Assembly: GCF_040436345.1 (NCBI RefSeq)
Contig: NC_133223.1
Span: forward strand, 31,339,493 to 31,403,492
Direction: 5' to 3'
From: Pagrus major
Taxonomy: Eukaryota > Chordata > Actinopteri > Spariformes > Sparidae
DNA length: 64,000 nucleotides
Below, piece by piece: positions 11,134 through 23,150 of the stretch. A program made the translations under genes and the position numbers. Numbering within the stretch: position 1 is the stretch's first letter; the number at the start of each line of letters is the position of its first letter. The notes beneath the pieces are model-generated. The model had not been told where the DNA came from, made no database searches, and was given only the letters and a program-made list of their open reading frames with translations.

Positions 11134-14100
11134 CTGTTTAGCTCTCCTTTCTATCTCCCTCTCTTTCACACACACACATGCATACACAGAAACATGTTAT
11201 TATTAGGAGCGGGGTAGTTGCGCTGTAGAAGGAGCACTCCGGGGACGATCTCTGAGATTCTGCACCAGCCTACTCATTTAGTGGTAAAATAGAACAGCAC
11301 TGATGAATGCAGAAGAAATCACTGACTTTGTCGGAGTGTGTGGGTGTGTGTGTGACTGAGGTGTGATTTATTTGTATGCTGGTTTGGCATTTGTAGCAGC
11401 CATCCGAGCAGCAACTGCCGCTGCTGGAAGCTGAAGTCAGTGAGGAAGTACCCGAGAGTGCAACGTCTCCGAAAAAAGCCGCTGGATGCCGGCTCCAAAA
11501 TGTCTCTGAAAAAGAGCTAACTTCTTTTAGAAATACAGGAAATTTTCAGTCATTATCGTCTCAATCTCTAAATTTAGGCAGTTTAATAAGTGTGCTTGTG
11601 GCCATTTTCAAAAAATGGATGTTAAGGCTTACAGAAAGCTTCGATGTCTGCCATTTGTCGCCGATTGCCTGTTGCTGTCGACAGCCTCTGGACTCGCTCT
11701 GAAGCAGACTTTTTGGAAACTCTGTTTAAATTAAAACATATTTTTCCCCCCCAGACAGAGCAATACCACTGGTCCATCGTTGAAAGATAAAAAGGTAGCA
11801 CAAGCACAGATCTTCAGGACAAAGTTGACTGATCTAAATTTCACCAATGAGGACGAACATGAGGACGAACATGCTGAAGTTTCTGCCAACTGATCTTCAC
11901 CTGAGGCCTAAACATGGTGGAAGGTTTATTCGTCATTATGCAACACAGGGTTGATTAACTGAAGTCTGTAAACACATTCATGCGACAGATCCAAGTGATC
12001 TCAAGCTCGATTTTGGGGCTGTTCTGTAAAAATAACGACTTCTGGTTTAAGCCTTGGCGTTGTTTGAACAGTTGACAGATTCAGAAAATGATTCACTGGA
12101 ATCCACACTATTGATATGATGGTTGTCGAGTCTGTAGGTATGACAACACCTGGCCTATAGCTCACTACCTGACATCAACTCCACTGGTTGAACTATCAGG
12201 TTGTTGAGTCTGTCAGCAAAAGTCCGTCTCACACACTCAGCAAACACAGAAAAACATCAGCCTCCCATTGGAGTCATTTCTCGGTCCACCTGATTAATGC
12301 AAGTCTTTGTTTTTATTTATTTATAGGGGAGAGCGCATATTAATCAACATTAATTAAAATGTATCTGTGGCACGACCGGCTCATTTTTCATTTGCAGTCT
12401 CTTCCCAGAATGTTAAAATGGCCCCAACCGCTAAGACGAGGGGTTTAATTACAGTGAGGCGCATCAGATTCAAATGAGACGTTATAAACACTCAAAAATA
12501 AAAAACAACCTGGCTGAAAAAAGCTGCTCACCAGTGTTATTTAACACCGTCGTCAACAAAGTGAAATGTCCTCGTTCATAGTGCGACAATTCATGAACGA
12601 GGCTTTCTGAAGGTGAGTGCACAGAAACTCACTGGTTCACTTTTATTGCAAACATGGATCAAATTAAATAGATGATTTCCCAGCATGAGGCTGCGATTGT
12701 TAAACAGCAATCTCTCTCAGATGCCAGTTGTGTGTCGGAAGAAAGAAATCAAACCAAGTTTAATTGGACATAATCATTGGCAGGATGTGAGCTTTCTATT
12801 TAAAGCGTGATTTCTTTTTTTTAATCATTTCCAAGAATCACATTTTTCTACGAGAACCGAAGTGATGCTGTAAAGTGGTTTCAGGTGCGAGTTAAGTCTG
12901 TTTCATAATCAACCTTTCAAGGTGACGATGTGGGCGAGTCTCAGCGTTGCAGCTTCGGAAAGAAAGTAATGGACTTGCAGCGGAAGCGAGAGCTCATTAT
13001 AAAATGTATTATTACTATAATAGATTCATGGATGTGGAAAGTATGAGGCCTCATTCATACTCAAAAGACCATGAAAATTTCTGCGAATTTCACACCACAA
13101 AACCTCTGAACCAGGGTAAAGTACTCAAAGCTGCAGGAGGGCAGAAATAAGCACACTGACCTTTCTTTTCCTGAATAATGCGAGGCTCTCTGTTACAAAA
13201 GAAGCACAATTTTCTGCTGAGTCCTGAGCATCGAATGACTGGTCAAAACCAGCTGGTGCCATTTTATTAGAGTTCATTGCCTCGCCACCTGGGGTGAATT
13301 AAAATATGACATTGAATGACAAGGCAATCGAGGTGAGCGGACATCAGAGTTCACCACCACTGAGAAAAATAATACATGGGGTAGAATTCAAAAGCACACA
13401 GGAAGCAGCTTGGTGACAAAATCAGGAGAAACCTACTGTACCTCGGGCATTACGCAGCCCCAGCTGTGGCATTTACCGAAAGTTGACCCTCTTACCACAA
13501 GAGAAAATTCTGATTAATTCCTAACATTGCCATTATTATAGCCTGAATAAGTCATTCTGAGTGTGCACCGGGAAGCTATCATTGTTGATCCAGCTGAATT
13601 ACTGTCGCACATTATTACAATGAGTCACCACAAAACGGCTTCACAACACTAGTGTTCAATTTATCTCTAAAAATCATGCAGCCACTTCGTACAAAAGCTG
13701 AAACAGGAGAAATCTTTTCGACTGCAAATGTTTGCTTTTGCTGTATTTTTTCTTTTTTCAGATAATTCATTGACTTTAGCAGCACAGCATTTACAAACTC
13801 CGACACAGTGGGCGGCTGTTTGCACCTTGAGAGTTGGCTTGTGGTCGTCTGATAAACACAAAGAAGACGAAGTTCAGACTGTTTGCTCAAGTTGTCAGAC
13901 CCAGTTATTATCTGGATGCAGCATTGGAGATGGCACCCTGTTGGTTCCCATGAAAGCTGCTCAGCTGCACTTGAATCCAAAAAAAGCTCGACTTCCTGGG
14001 TATAAAAATTGCCGGATCTTCAGCGTTGTGGGATCCACAGAGCGTGCACACTACAGACCTCCACATCCATTTTTGCTTTCTCACCTTCAGATGTGCATAA

Positions 14101-14880
14101 AGCTACAGGTTAGGAAATGCAAAAAGGGTGAGGGTTTTTTTAAGTTATGTAAGAATGTGTATTAAGTGGCCTTAAGTGGTTTCTCCTCGATTATGTGTCT
14201 GGCTCTTTTCCTACATCAGCTCCCTCCTCGGTCTCTTCACCTCTGTCACGATGTCCTTGGATGCTGCTGAGCTCAATTATGTTGCCCATTTGCCCGGGCT
14301 CCCGTTCTGGTGTCCAGTCCAGCTCCAGACCTGATAAACCTCCTCCTTCAAAGCTGCTGATAGCGGCGTAAAACAACAACACTGGCCAGCGGTGCTCCGA
14401 TCAGAGTCTCCGTAAATCACAGAGAGCTGAGACGGAGCAGCCGGAGGACAAACATTTCCTCCATAAAATACGGTACAGTTTCACCAAAATCAGTGTGAAA
14501 GCGTTACACACCGTTCTACTAGCCGCTCACTGAAGGTACAAAGCGCAGAAACAAGTAATACGTTGGCGTAGATCCTGAGACAGACTCCATTCAGCCTCTT
14601 ACAAGTAACTGAAGCATCAAAATAATTTTGAAGCTGTTGTTTAAAAGGACAATAGTTACATAGAGTTGCTTTAAATGAACTTCACATTATTCCACTTTTC
14701 ATGAAGAAATTAAAAACCCACTTCACGCTGTTGCAGAATTGTAACAAGAGTCAAAACAACTTACATTAATCATGATTGAATTTCTTTTACTTGACATTTA
14801 TGTATTCAGATTTCAAGGCCCAGCAAGTGATTACCGGCATTATTATTTTCCTAAACCAATTTTCCTGCTGATTTATTGAA
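11132..14880. other. non-coding, nothing recognised
   Basis: The longest open frame (13728-14165, 145 codons) overlaps an antisense frame and shows no domain or splice context. A 12-bp direct duplication (ATGAGGACGAAC twice, 11850-11873) is the only local oddity. Confidence 0.5.
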
Positions 14881-15210
14881 CTAGAGAGCCTTCAATGAAT
14901 TGGCAGGTACATTATGAATAGAAGGGCAGCCTTGCTGAGCGTGAAGCCGGATGATGAATTGCCAATCAGCCGAATGCATCCAAATGTCAAACAAGCATGT
15001 CTTTGATCCTCCGCAGACCGTTTACGGAAGCTAATAAAATGTTTATTAAGTGTGTCCCCGGGTGACGAGACATTTATCAGGGTGTCAATGCTCCTCCGGT
15101 AACAAACTGTCGATGCAAAGCAGTGCAGAGATTTCTCCTGGGAGCTGATTGTAAAGCCACTGTGCTGCTGTCCCCACCGATCAATAACGGGCTGTAAGTT
15201 CATCTACCTC
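14881..15210. other. candidate conserved non-coding block
   Basis: Non-repetitive, balanced GC, with homeodomain-type words (CTAATAAAATG, TTTATTAAG, GAATTGCCAATC) and no coding frame of note. It stands out by texture only, and conservation must be tested. Confidence 0.25.
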
Positions 15211-17117
15211 TGCCTCAGCTGCTCACACTGCTTCTACTGCCAACAATACTGCAACTGGTGCTACTTCTTCTTTGCTGTCACTGGAGCAAAAGTCCAAACT
15301 CATCCACGTCCGTCAGAGCAGCCACTCCAAGAGCTTCGGTTGAACATTTCTTTAATTGATGTTTCCACAGTATATTATTCATATTCAAAGGTAGATACGC
15401 ATTTAAAATCTTAATGACTTTTAAGATGTAATATATATCACTTCTGTATTACGTTGTCTACAACTGACTAGCATTATCCCAAATGTTTCCAACAGGGTGA
15501 AAAGTTCACATTCGAGCTGTAGTAACCCGTTCGAAATGTACAGTACAAGTGCATTAGGCACATTAGCTTGAACTGCAACACTGTGTCGCAAAAGCTTATC
15601 GGCGTTGACATTCACACTGACGTCATGACGTTGATGTCGCTGATGTCCGGACATTCTCGAACAGCAGTGGAGGATAACAATCACACTCAGAGCTGTACGG
15701 TAACACATCTACACGCACCGAGACAGGACGAAAAACAGGCTGGCTTGGAGGAAAGTGAGCGAGGAAGTCGGACTAGCTGGTGAGTCATGAAAATATGTCA
15801 GCACAGCGTAGCCCGGATTGATAAGAACTGCATTCAGCATTTTCAAAGTTGGATGCTTGTAGTCTGGCCGACAGACCTGACGAAGCACGAACTCAGGCCT
15901 TTTACAAGGTGGCATTAGGATTCAAGATAGCCGTGCGTTTCATTCGGTCGCCTGTCGCTACATCTTCCAGGAGAAATTAATGAAGGAAGTCGGCTAACAC
16001 GACTAAACGAATGTGAGCGAAACTTTTGAAAAATTACCTTGTCCGTGATTTTCATCGGCAGTGCTGGTTGTTTAACGATGAAAACAACTGACATGTTCCC
16101 ACGCTAGAGACCCCCCAGCAGTAGAAATGACATGCTGTGTGTTTAGCAAAGTTTAGCAAAGATTAATTCGTTAGTATAAAGGAACTCCAGAGCCCACGAT
16201 GTTCAACCCTCTCCTCTAATGTTTTCACATCTTCTTAGCAGTAATTTTTCTGCAATAAAAACATAATTTGCTCCTGTTCGCTCTGCTCAGTCAAGTTTTG
16301 TGAGCCCTCCGCCCACGGTGCTGTAAAGCTAATGAGAAATGCTTTCCACAACAAAATCAAATTTGACCTCAAATGAGGTATTCATGTTTCTTTAACGGAC
16401 CCCAGTGGCTTCTGTTTTTTTTTTACTTCTGCTCTTTTGAAAGTCATTACCGCTGCTGTTCATTATACTAATACTGCCATTAAAGGAAAACTGATTCATT
16501 TGATCGTTTTTATCTGGCAATCTTTTCTGTTGGTTATCATAATATTGTGCTCAGGAAAGATTTCCAAATGCTCACTAAAAGTAGGTCTACTTAGGCTGCA
16601 ACATTTCCCATCCCTCCCTCTGACCTGCATCACTATCCTACGCCAGTTCCTACAGCCCCACCATCACCACAGCATCCACCTGCAGACTCCAGCTGGGTGG
16701 GTTTAAGATATTTGCTCATCACTCCCCAGTCCCTCTACGTAAACACACCCGCGGGGAGTGATGAGGTCGGAGCCTGGGTGCTCTTATTGCTACAGGTAGT
16801 ACTGCCGTCACTGCTGTTTGCAATAGTAGCGTAAAGTCATGAAAACAGCACCCTTATTTTTATTATATTATAGTATTGTTGCTCTAGTTGTTATCTACAG
16901 GAGATGATTCACATTTTTCCTTCATAAACGAACTTCAGAATTTATCAGATGAAGTAATGAAACGCTGGAGGCCAGTGAAGAGGGCGTCAGTGTGGAGTTT
17001 AAAGAATTATAATTTATGTTGTTCTTTGTTATTTTTGACTAATGTATTAAGTGTAAATGTGGTTCTTGACCTTTCTCTACTTCCTTCATTCTCATTCACC
17101 AACACGGTAACATTATA

Positions 17118-17121
<4 letters not shown>
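15211..17121. other. non-coding; short R1 fragment and one hairpin
   Basis: At 15455-15495, CATTATCCCAAATGTTTCCA is identical to an R1 body segment, but the flanks do not extend it. A perfect 13-bp inverted repeat lies at 16715-16765. Otherwise nothing recognised. Confidence 0.45.
16715..16765. repeat. perfect 13-bp inverted repeat (hairpin)
   Basis: CTCATCACTCCCC at 16715-16727 is the exact reverse complement of GGGGAGTGATGAG at 16753-16765, with a 25-nt spacer. No mobile-element body is evident. Confidence 0.85.

Positions 17122-17153
<32 letters not shown>
17122..17153. repeat. (TG)16 microsatellite
   Basis: Uninterrupted TG dinucleotides. Open frames crossing it are artefacts. Confidence 0.97.
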
Positions 17154-17154
<1 letters not shown>

Positions 17155-17646
17155 ATAGTGTGCGTTTCTGTGTGTGAGATCTCATGAAGCCGGGGGGATG
17201 TGACACAGTGTGCTGCACAGTTTTTGTTTGGGGAGTGACCTTGGGAGAGGAAATCTGAATCAAACCCTCCAGCTCTCCTCCAGGGATGCTTAATATTACA
17301 CTCGCCCAAACAAAAGACTGGAACAGCAAGTATATAAAAGGTTTGGGGAAATCAGTTATAAAATGTATTGTGAGTCTTAGCTAGCGGCGAGCGGCATGGC
17401 TATGGTTCACAACCAACACCTAAACTTAGTACAGGCATTAATTGGTTGCCAGGAAGTTGTACACTCCTGATTTTGGAGGTTGTGTTTTTCTTAGCGGCAC
17501 CATGTAAAAGTTGTGGTTTCATCACATCAAATTTTCATTTGTTCAATTATTGTGCAACTGAATGTTAGATTTTATGTCTAACAACACTGTGCTTATGGTC
17601 TGGTTAGGTCACCACGTGGTTGTGATTAGCAAAAACTCCAAAACTA

Positions 17647-17687
17647 CTCCAAAACTACATAGTGCACCCAACTATGTAGTTTTGGAG
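17647..17687. repeat. perfect 16-bp inverted repeat (hairpin) with 9-nt loop
   Basis: CTCCAAAACTACATAG at 17647-17662 is exactly complementary to CTATGTAGTTTTGGAG at 17672-17687. The left arm is preceded by further copies of the word CTCCAAAACTA. A similar word, AACTACAGAGTGCACC, recurs at 17950-17965 at the edge of an R1 copy, so the hairpin may derive from repeat ends lying head to head. Confidence 0.9.
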
Positions 17688-17949
17688 AAGAAATTCAAAC
17701 TCAGAATTGTAATATTTACAATATTAATGAGGTAATAATACAAACTCAGTGAATAAGGGAATAAACAAGCTGTTCTCAGGGGAAAATAAGGTCCCAGAAC
17801 ACTGTTTGAAGCTAGAAAGGTGGCAGGGTCCGCCACATATAAACAAATGAAAAAATTAAAAGTGAACCAGTATAAATTGTGTTGTCCTTTAAGGTCAGTT
17901 TGTTTATTCAGTCATGAAAACAAAAAGAGTTTGTCTATTTAGTTTACAC

Positions 17950-17985
17950 AACTACAGAGTGCACCTTTAAATATTTCTGCATCGT

Positions 17986-18061
<76 letters not shown>

Positions 18062-18365
18062 CACACACACACACACACACACATGTACACACAGTTGAGT
18101 TGTGTACCTACATTATCAAACCCAGAAAAATATGTACTGTTGTTCAAGGTAACAGTGTTTCATTTTGCCTCGCTATAACTTCCAGGAGGGTCAGAGAGTG
18201 AAGGAAGGACGTCGCCGAACATGAGTAAACATAACGTGAATATAATGTTAAAACATCTAAAAACGCCTCCTCCACATTTCTACCAGATGTTTTTCATCAG
18301 CAGGTGGTTGTATAACAGTAACCACGACAACTGGTGGAAATGGCACTAAATGTGTTTCCACCTAT
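17950..18365 (+). repeat. dispersed repeat R1 interrupted by a long AT/AC microsatellite
   Basis: It begins GAGTGCACCTTTAAATATTTC, less one base at either end, then runs into the microsatellite. It resumes at TTGAGTTGTGTACCTACATT and continues through GGGTCAGAGAGTGAAGG, CGCCGAACATGAGTAAACAT and TTTTTCATCAGC. The blocks match 44955-45310 and 60885-61110. Its distal part (GGTGGAAATGGCACTAAATG) differs from the tail of the 9-kb and 61-kb copies. Confidence 0.6.
17991..18083. repeat. compound (AT)n-(AC)n microsatellite
   Basis: AT dinucleotides at 17991-18021 and 18025-18057, split by one CAC unit, followed by AC dinucleotides at 18059-18083. It lies where other R1 copies read TATATATTTTGTTGAG. 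Confidence 0.97.
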
Positions 18366-18740
18366 ATGTTAACAAAATGTGACGACAGAAAAACTGTTTG
18401 TCTTTAACGAGGGTGAATGTTTCCACTTCCTGGCGACTGTTTGTTCAGCTCTACAGCATCTCTACTTTACATATTCGTGTAAACATCTGCAACAATCTGA
18501 GGTCGACATGGAAATAAGGACCAACATGTTGATTTTGGAGGAAAAACTCAGAATGACTTAAGATGACTTTGAGTCTGGGAGCTGAAATCTCAATTATTCA
18601 TCAATAGGAACAGTTGTGGTTTGTCCAGATTTATCATGCAAAAAGCACATTTTGTATTTAATGAATGCAAGTGGGAGAGAAACACCTATGGAGCGAAAGG
18701 AGGCAGAATTGGGGAGGAGAAAAAAAAACTACAGCTACTG
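18366..18740. other. non-coding, nothing recognised
   Basis: Short open frames only. Confidence 0.5.
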
Positions 18741-18795
18741 CCGTGCAACCCTGAACAAGATAGAGAAACAGAAAATGGATGGATGGTTTGATTAC
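18741..18795 (+). repeat. tail fragment of a vertebrate/teleost SINE-like repeat
   Basis: AACCCTGAACAAGATAGAG, then AAACAGAAAATGGATGGATG, matches the CCCTGAACAGGATAAGCGG...ATGGATGGATGG tail that is widespread in fish and reptile repeats. Only the tail is present. Confidence 0.5.
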
Positions 18796-18944
18796 GACAG
18801 CGTAAGCTCCTTTATTTTTGTAACCGTCTCATTATCTTTTTCTGAAAATAGATACAGATTCTCAAAAATCCTTGTGGAGTAGTTGCCAACCTACGAGCAC
18901 AGCATGAACTCACTGAGGAATCCTAAGGCTTTCCATCTGAATTT

Positions 18945-19000
18945 CATCTTCTATCCATCAGTTTTCTATAACCACTCATCCTTCGGAGGGTCCGTCACAG
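18945..19000 (-). repeat. second tail fragment of the same SINE-like repeat, opposite orientation
   Basis: TTTTCTATAACCACTCATCC followed by TTCGGAGGGTC is the reverse-complement form of the same tail as at 18741-18795. The two face each other across about 150 bp. Confidence 0.4.
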
Positions 19001-20470
19001 ACACAGAGGGAAAACACAGAGGGGTCTCGCTGCAGCCTTGCAGACCCTATAAACCAAGCGTCCTACGATCTACGCCCACGGCCATCAATTTGTAGCAGGC
19101 GAAGAAGGTTAAGCAGCAACAGAGCATGCCTCCTGCAAAACACACTTGAAAACGATGGTGGCTGAGGAAGACAACAGATGACCAGATCAAAAATAAATAG
19201 AAAATGTCATTATAGGTAGAAATTTAAGCAAGTATGACCTAGAGGTATTGACCTTTGTTTTAGAGCCACAACAATATTTGACTTTTACAACAAATAATGC
19301 AAAAAGGAAAACAAAATAATAATTAAAAAAAACAATATATATATGTATTTTAGAGACTATTAAAAGAGCATTTTCGGTGCTTTATGTTGTGGTCAGACAG
19401 CCTTTCCTTTGGCGCTACATTCAGCTTTTGCATGGGAATACGGACATTGTACGGTTGAGGGACTGCAGGAAATCGACTGCAGCTAACACACGAGGGATAA
19501 GTACCTCATACACCCCCACATCAAAAGACCCCAACTATCACTTTAACCAAACCGCCCCCGTTTGATAATGTCGTATTATGTGAACTGTTTTGCTAACTTG
19601 AACGCAGAGCCCTTTACGTGCAAAAAGAGGGGGAGGTAGAGCGTCATGGTTTGAAGGTAACTGATCAAGCTGCTGTATGTTGGAAGTTGGAAGTGAGAAT
19701 GTGTTGATGCTGGTGTGTCTGGGGCTTTTATTATGAAAGGTAGAAAAGTGGTGGGAGTCTTTATGCGCTTGCAGACGACATGTGAGCGGAATAAAAGTTT
19801 TTGCTATCTTGGTTCAGACCACAGAGCCTCGTTATTATTTTATCATCTTCATAAGCAGCATATAGACCTCAGCTACAAGACTTATGAACATCGATATATT
19901 TGATCTTTTATTTCATCTTCAGCATGAAAAATTTTAAAAGCATTCGTCATCAGAGGAATCATTAATTGTGGTTTGAATGTCTTTAATGCAAAAATGCTGG
20001 GTCATCACCGAATCCACTGCACTCAACATTCACGTCTCACATTTTGTGTCAACATACCGAGCTTTTTGTTTTTCCTTTTAATCGCACCGCCACAATTCAT
20101 GAATAATACAACAAAATTCGACAAAATATGAAATACTCCGCAGGGATTCTACTTTCACCCAATAATCCACAAATAGCCGACGTCGTCTGTGGTGTTTGGA
20201 GAAGTTTGTGCAGCACTTGGGGAATCAGGAAACATCAGTGAAGTATCACAGCGTGATGGCTCATGCTGAGAGATCATCTTGTGTAAATGAGCAGATGTGA
20301 AACATCCATCAGAAAGTTGTAGCAAAATGAACCAATCCAAATGAGTTTGACTAACAAACTGGGTTTACAGTAGAGCAGACCGATGATAAGCACACGTGAG
20401 GATCCATAGGGTAGAACATCTGCATTTTTTAAAACGCGCCACGTTCCCTGGAGGTTATTTCCCCCGAGTG
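19001..20470. other. non-coding, nothing recognised
   Basis: AT-rich intergenic DNA with no supported exon, RNA gene or repeat end. Confidence 0.5.
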
Positions 20471-20800
20471 CCGAGCCATAGGTCTCATCATCACCCTCCC
20501 TGCATCTGCACAGCCGGCTCTCAACCGCACTCCAGATATTGAATTTCTAATGTAGGCCATATCGCTGCTGCAAATGGGAGCAGTATCTCAACCCCCCGCC
20601 TCTCCTCCGCACCCATCCTATATTGAAATCTATGCAAATTCATAATAAATCTCAAAACGCGCCATCAGTCCCGCTGACACTCTCCATGTCGGCGGGTCCC
20701 CTGGGGAATCCCATGCTCGGTGACTGTGAAGCGGTTAAGGAACTCCCACAGGGCCGCTGGGAAACTCTGGCTCACACATAATTATCACAGTGACCAGAAG
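20471..20800. other. candidate conserved non-coding block
   Basis: Non-repetitive, GC-balanced sequence with an octamer-type word (ATGCAAAT at about 20632), TAATGTAGG, CATAATTATC and CTCCCACAGGGCCGC, without a coding frame. The texture resembles vertebrate developmental enhancers. This is a judgement by eye only. Confidence 0.3.
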
Positions 20801-21687
20801 TAAGAAAGGAGGTTGTCGTGATCTGAAAGTGCTGCTTAAGTGAGCTCGTTTTTTAGCCCCGGTGAGGACAAGGAACACTGGCCTCACTGTTGTTCTTCAC
20901 AATGGTATCTTGTAGTCAGATAATGTGCGGATTAATGAATGATGCATGTAGATAAGCAAGGCCACAAACTTATATAAGCCCAGACCCAGAGAGCTGCACA
21001 TACATAAACCAGAAGATCTGAAGGGTTTTCAAAATTCATTGCAATTTTCGACAAAATTCATAAATCACTGAGAAATAAAAAAAAAAAAACTAATTTCCGT
21101 AACTGGAGAAATCTGAATGAACACTAATGAGTTTTTTGTCGTCTTTTAGTCGAACACGTTTTGTTTCAAAATTGAACAAGCTTTCCAATTTTTTTCAGCG
21201 TTTTCATCATCATCTGTGCACCAAAATATTTCAGGGTTTTAGTTGAGCTATTTCATGACTAATTAAATCTCCTGTTGTTAAATCATCCTCGTACGCAAAA
21301 CACAAATGAAAATCTGGCTTTTCTTTCTCTTCCCCCAAATTACACAGCTCACACAAGATTTGTTTCTCCTGAATGTTTCTAAGTCTGCAGACGTGCAGAG
21401 GAACAATGTCAGCTCTCAGCCGCGCAGGTAACGCTTTATATTTAGCTCCTCGTAATATGCGTTAGTTAAATGATGACATCAGGCTGTTTAAAGTCCTTAT
21501 AAGATGCTAATCAACCTTAATAAGACAATAAGCATGACTAATAGCATAATAAACACATCTATTGTAAGACTATAAAATATTCATGAGCACTTAGAAGAAA
21601 CAGTTTCTTGGCTGGGTTTCATTCAAGCCTGCAGTCATTGCTCCATATCTTGTCATTATTTCTTAAGAAAAACCTGTGAAGAAGTGC

Positions 21688-21721
<34 letters not shown>

Positions 21722-22680
21722 TAATAATAATAATAATAATAAAGGGTTTATTAACCTTAATATGGCGTAACTCTCACTGTAGAGCTGGGAGCTGCAAAAA
21801 AGCTACTGGTAACTGTCTGATTGATGGGGACTTTAAATGATCACCAGGATAATTGAAGTTGACTCAGCCAAAAGTATGAATACAGTTTGTCTTCAAAAGA
21901 CGTCAGCAGAATCTCCTCACTCTTCATCTTCGAAGAATATTGTAAAACCAAATCCGACTAACAGGTCATCGGTATCCATTGTCCTAGCTGACCAAACTGA
22001 ATGTGTGAGCAGTGCCTGTGCGCGACGTAGCATCTTGCTTTTCATTGCAGTGTCCATGTTAACAGGTTAGAGTCGCGTGTCGAGCGAGGCTGCTGCGGAG
22101 TCTCACCTATTTCTACTGCGACACGCTCAGCAAAAATAGATGAAAACAACCTGTAGACAGTCGTATCGACGTCATACCAGCGTTTCACTACAGTTTGAAT
22201 GTCTGTATGTGTGGAATATGTCACAGACATGAAGAGAAAGAGTCACGCCGCCTGTGTGAACACAGCAACGCAGCCGCCACGCACTGAACAAGCAGCCAGT
22301 GTTAACAGCATAGGTGAGACACATGCGTCATAAAATTGGTTGTATGTAGAACATGACTAAGCCTTAAACGGGCCTGTATTAACAGAACAGAAGCAGACGG
22401 GGTGACTGGTTTAAGGTGCCCAGAAACAGTGAAATACAATCCAGGAAGTGCTTGTGACGATCCAGCGTTCACGCTACATATCCACCAGTAAAGTACGTTC
22501 GCCTCTATGATTCACCAACACATCGTCTTTGTGTTCACCAGCAGTCTCGTTGTCATTCCCTCTGACGCGGCTCACATTACAGTTTGATTTTAGCCAGAAT
22601 TACAAAAATGTTTCTCTGAAAATTAAAGGCTGCGTTCTGAAGACGTTTGCCTTCAAATGTAATTTGCACTTATGTCTTTC
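20801..22680. other. non-coding with one trinucleotide microsatellite
   Basis: Contains the ATA repeat at 21688-21743. No gene recognised. Confidence 0.5.
21688..21743. repeat. (ATA)n microsatellite with one interruption
   Basis: About 18 units of the ATA/TAA trinucleotide, broken by a single ACA near 21717-21721. Confidence 0.95.
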
Positions 22681-22689
22681 CTCAGCGTC

Positions 22690-23150
22690 CCTCTAATGCT
22701 GAGACTCTGATCGCGCCTGCATCGCTTTGTGCTTTTCCCACAGACGCAGATGGGCACTGTAGGGGGAGGTTTTCCAGCAGAGAGGGAGCGAGCTCCACAG
22801 ACCAGGTGTGACAGGAACACTACAACCTCTTTGCCTTTGGGCTGTGTCCCTGATTGAAACTCTCTCTTGTTGTGGGGAGTGCCGTGGAGCGGTGAGACTC
22901 AGACACCGCTTAGTCTGAAAAATTAGTGCCATCAGCGTCTCAGCATCCGGATTAATGAGAACCCGCGGTGCTGAGCCAGGCAAAGGCTGCTCATTTGTTT
23001 GGGTACCCATCTCCATTAAACAGCAATAAGGGGAATTCATGGAGCTCCATCCGAGCGCGGGGGTGCGCCGGAGAAGCCCGCGTGGAGGGATTCGCAACAC
23101 GCCTAAGCTCATCACGCTCAGTAATCTCAGATGAAATTAAAAAGCCGTGG
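22690..23150. other. GC-richer unique block, candidate non-coding element or lncRNA piece
   Basis: The longest antisense frame (22693-23115, minus, 140 codons) has no recognisable domain, and I judge it non-coding. The block carries GGATTAATGAG, CATTTGTTTGGG and CATTAAAC words in non-repetitive sequence. Possible regulatory DNA, unproven. Confidence 0.25.

Noticed and set aside
11029..11217. Histidine-threonine repeat protein frame (and its cysteine-valine antisense)
   Set aside because: Pure translation of a (CA)n microsatellite.
13728..14165. 145-codon plus-strand open frame, the longest in the desert
   Set aside because: No recognisable domain, an overlapping antisense frame, tract-like composition, and no promoter or splice context. 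Expected by chance in 64 kb.
17944..18178. Isoleucine-tyrosine repeat frames on both strands
   Set aside because: Translation of the compound AT/AC microsatellite.
22693..23115. 140-codon minus-strand open frame
   Set aside because: The translation has no known domain. The GC-richer DNA makes stops rarer, and there are no supporting splice or poly(A) signals.
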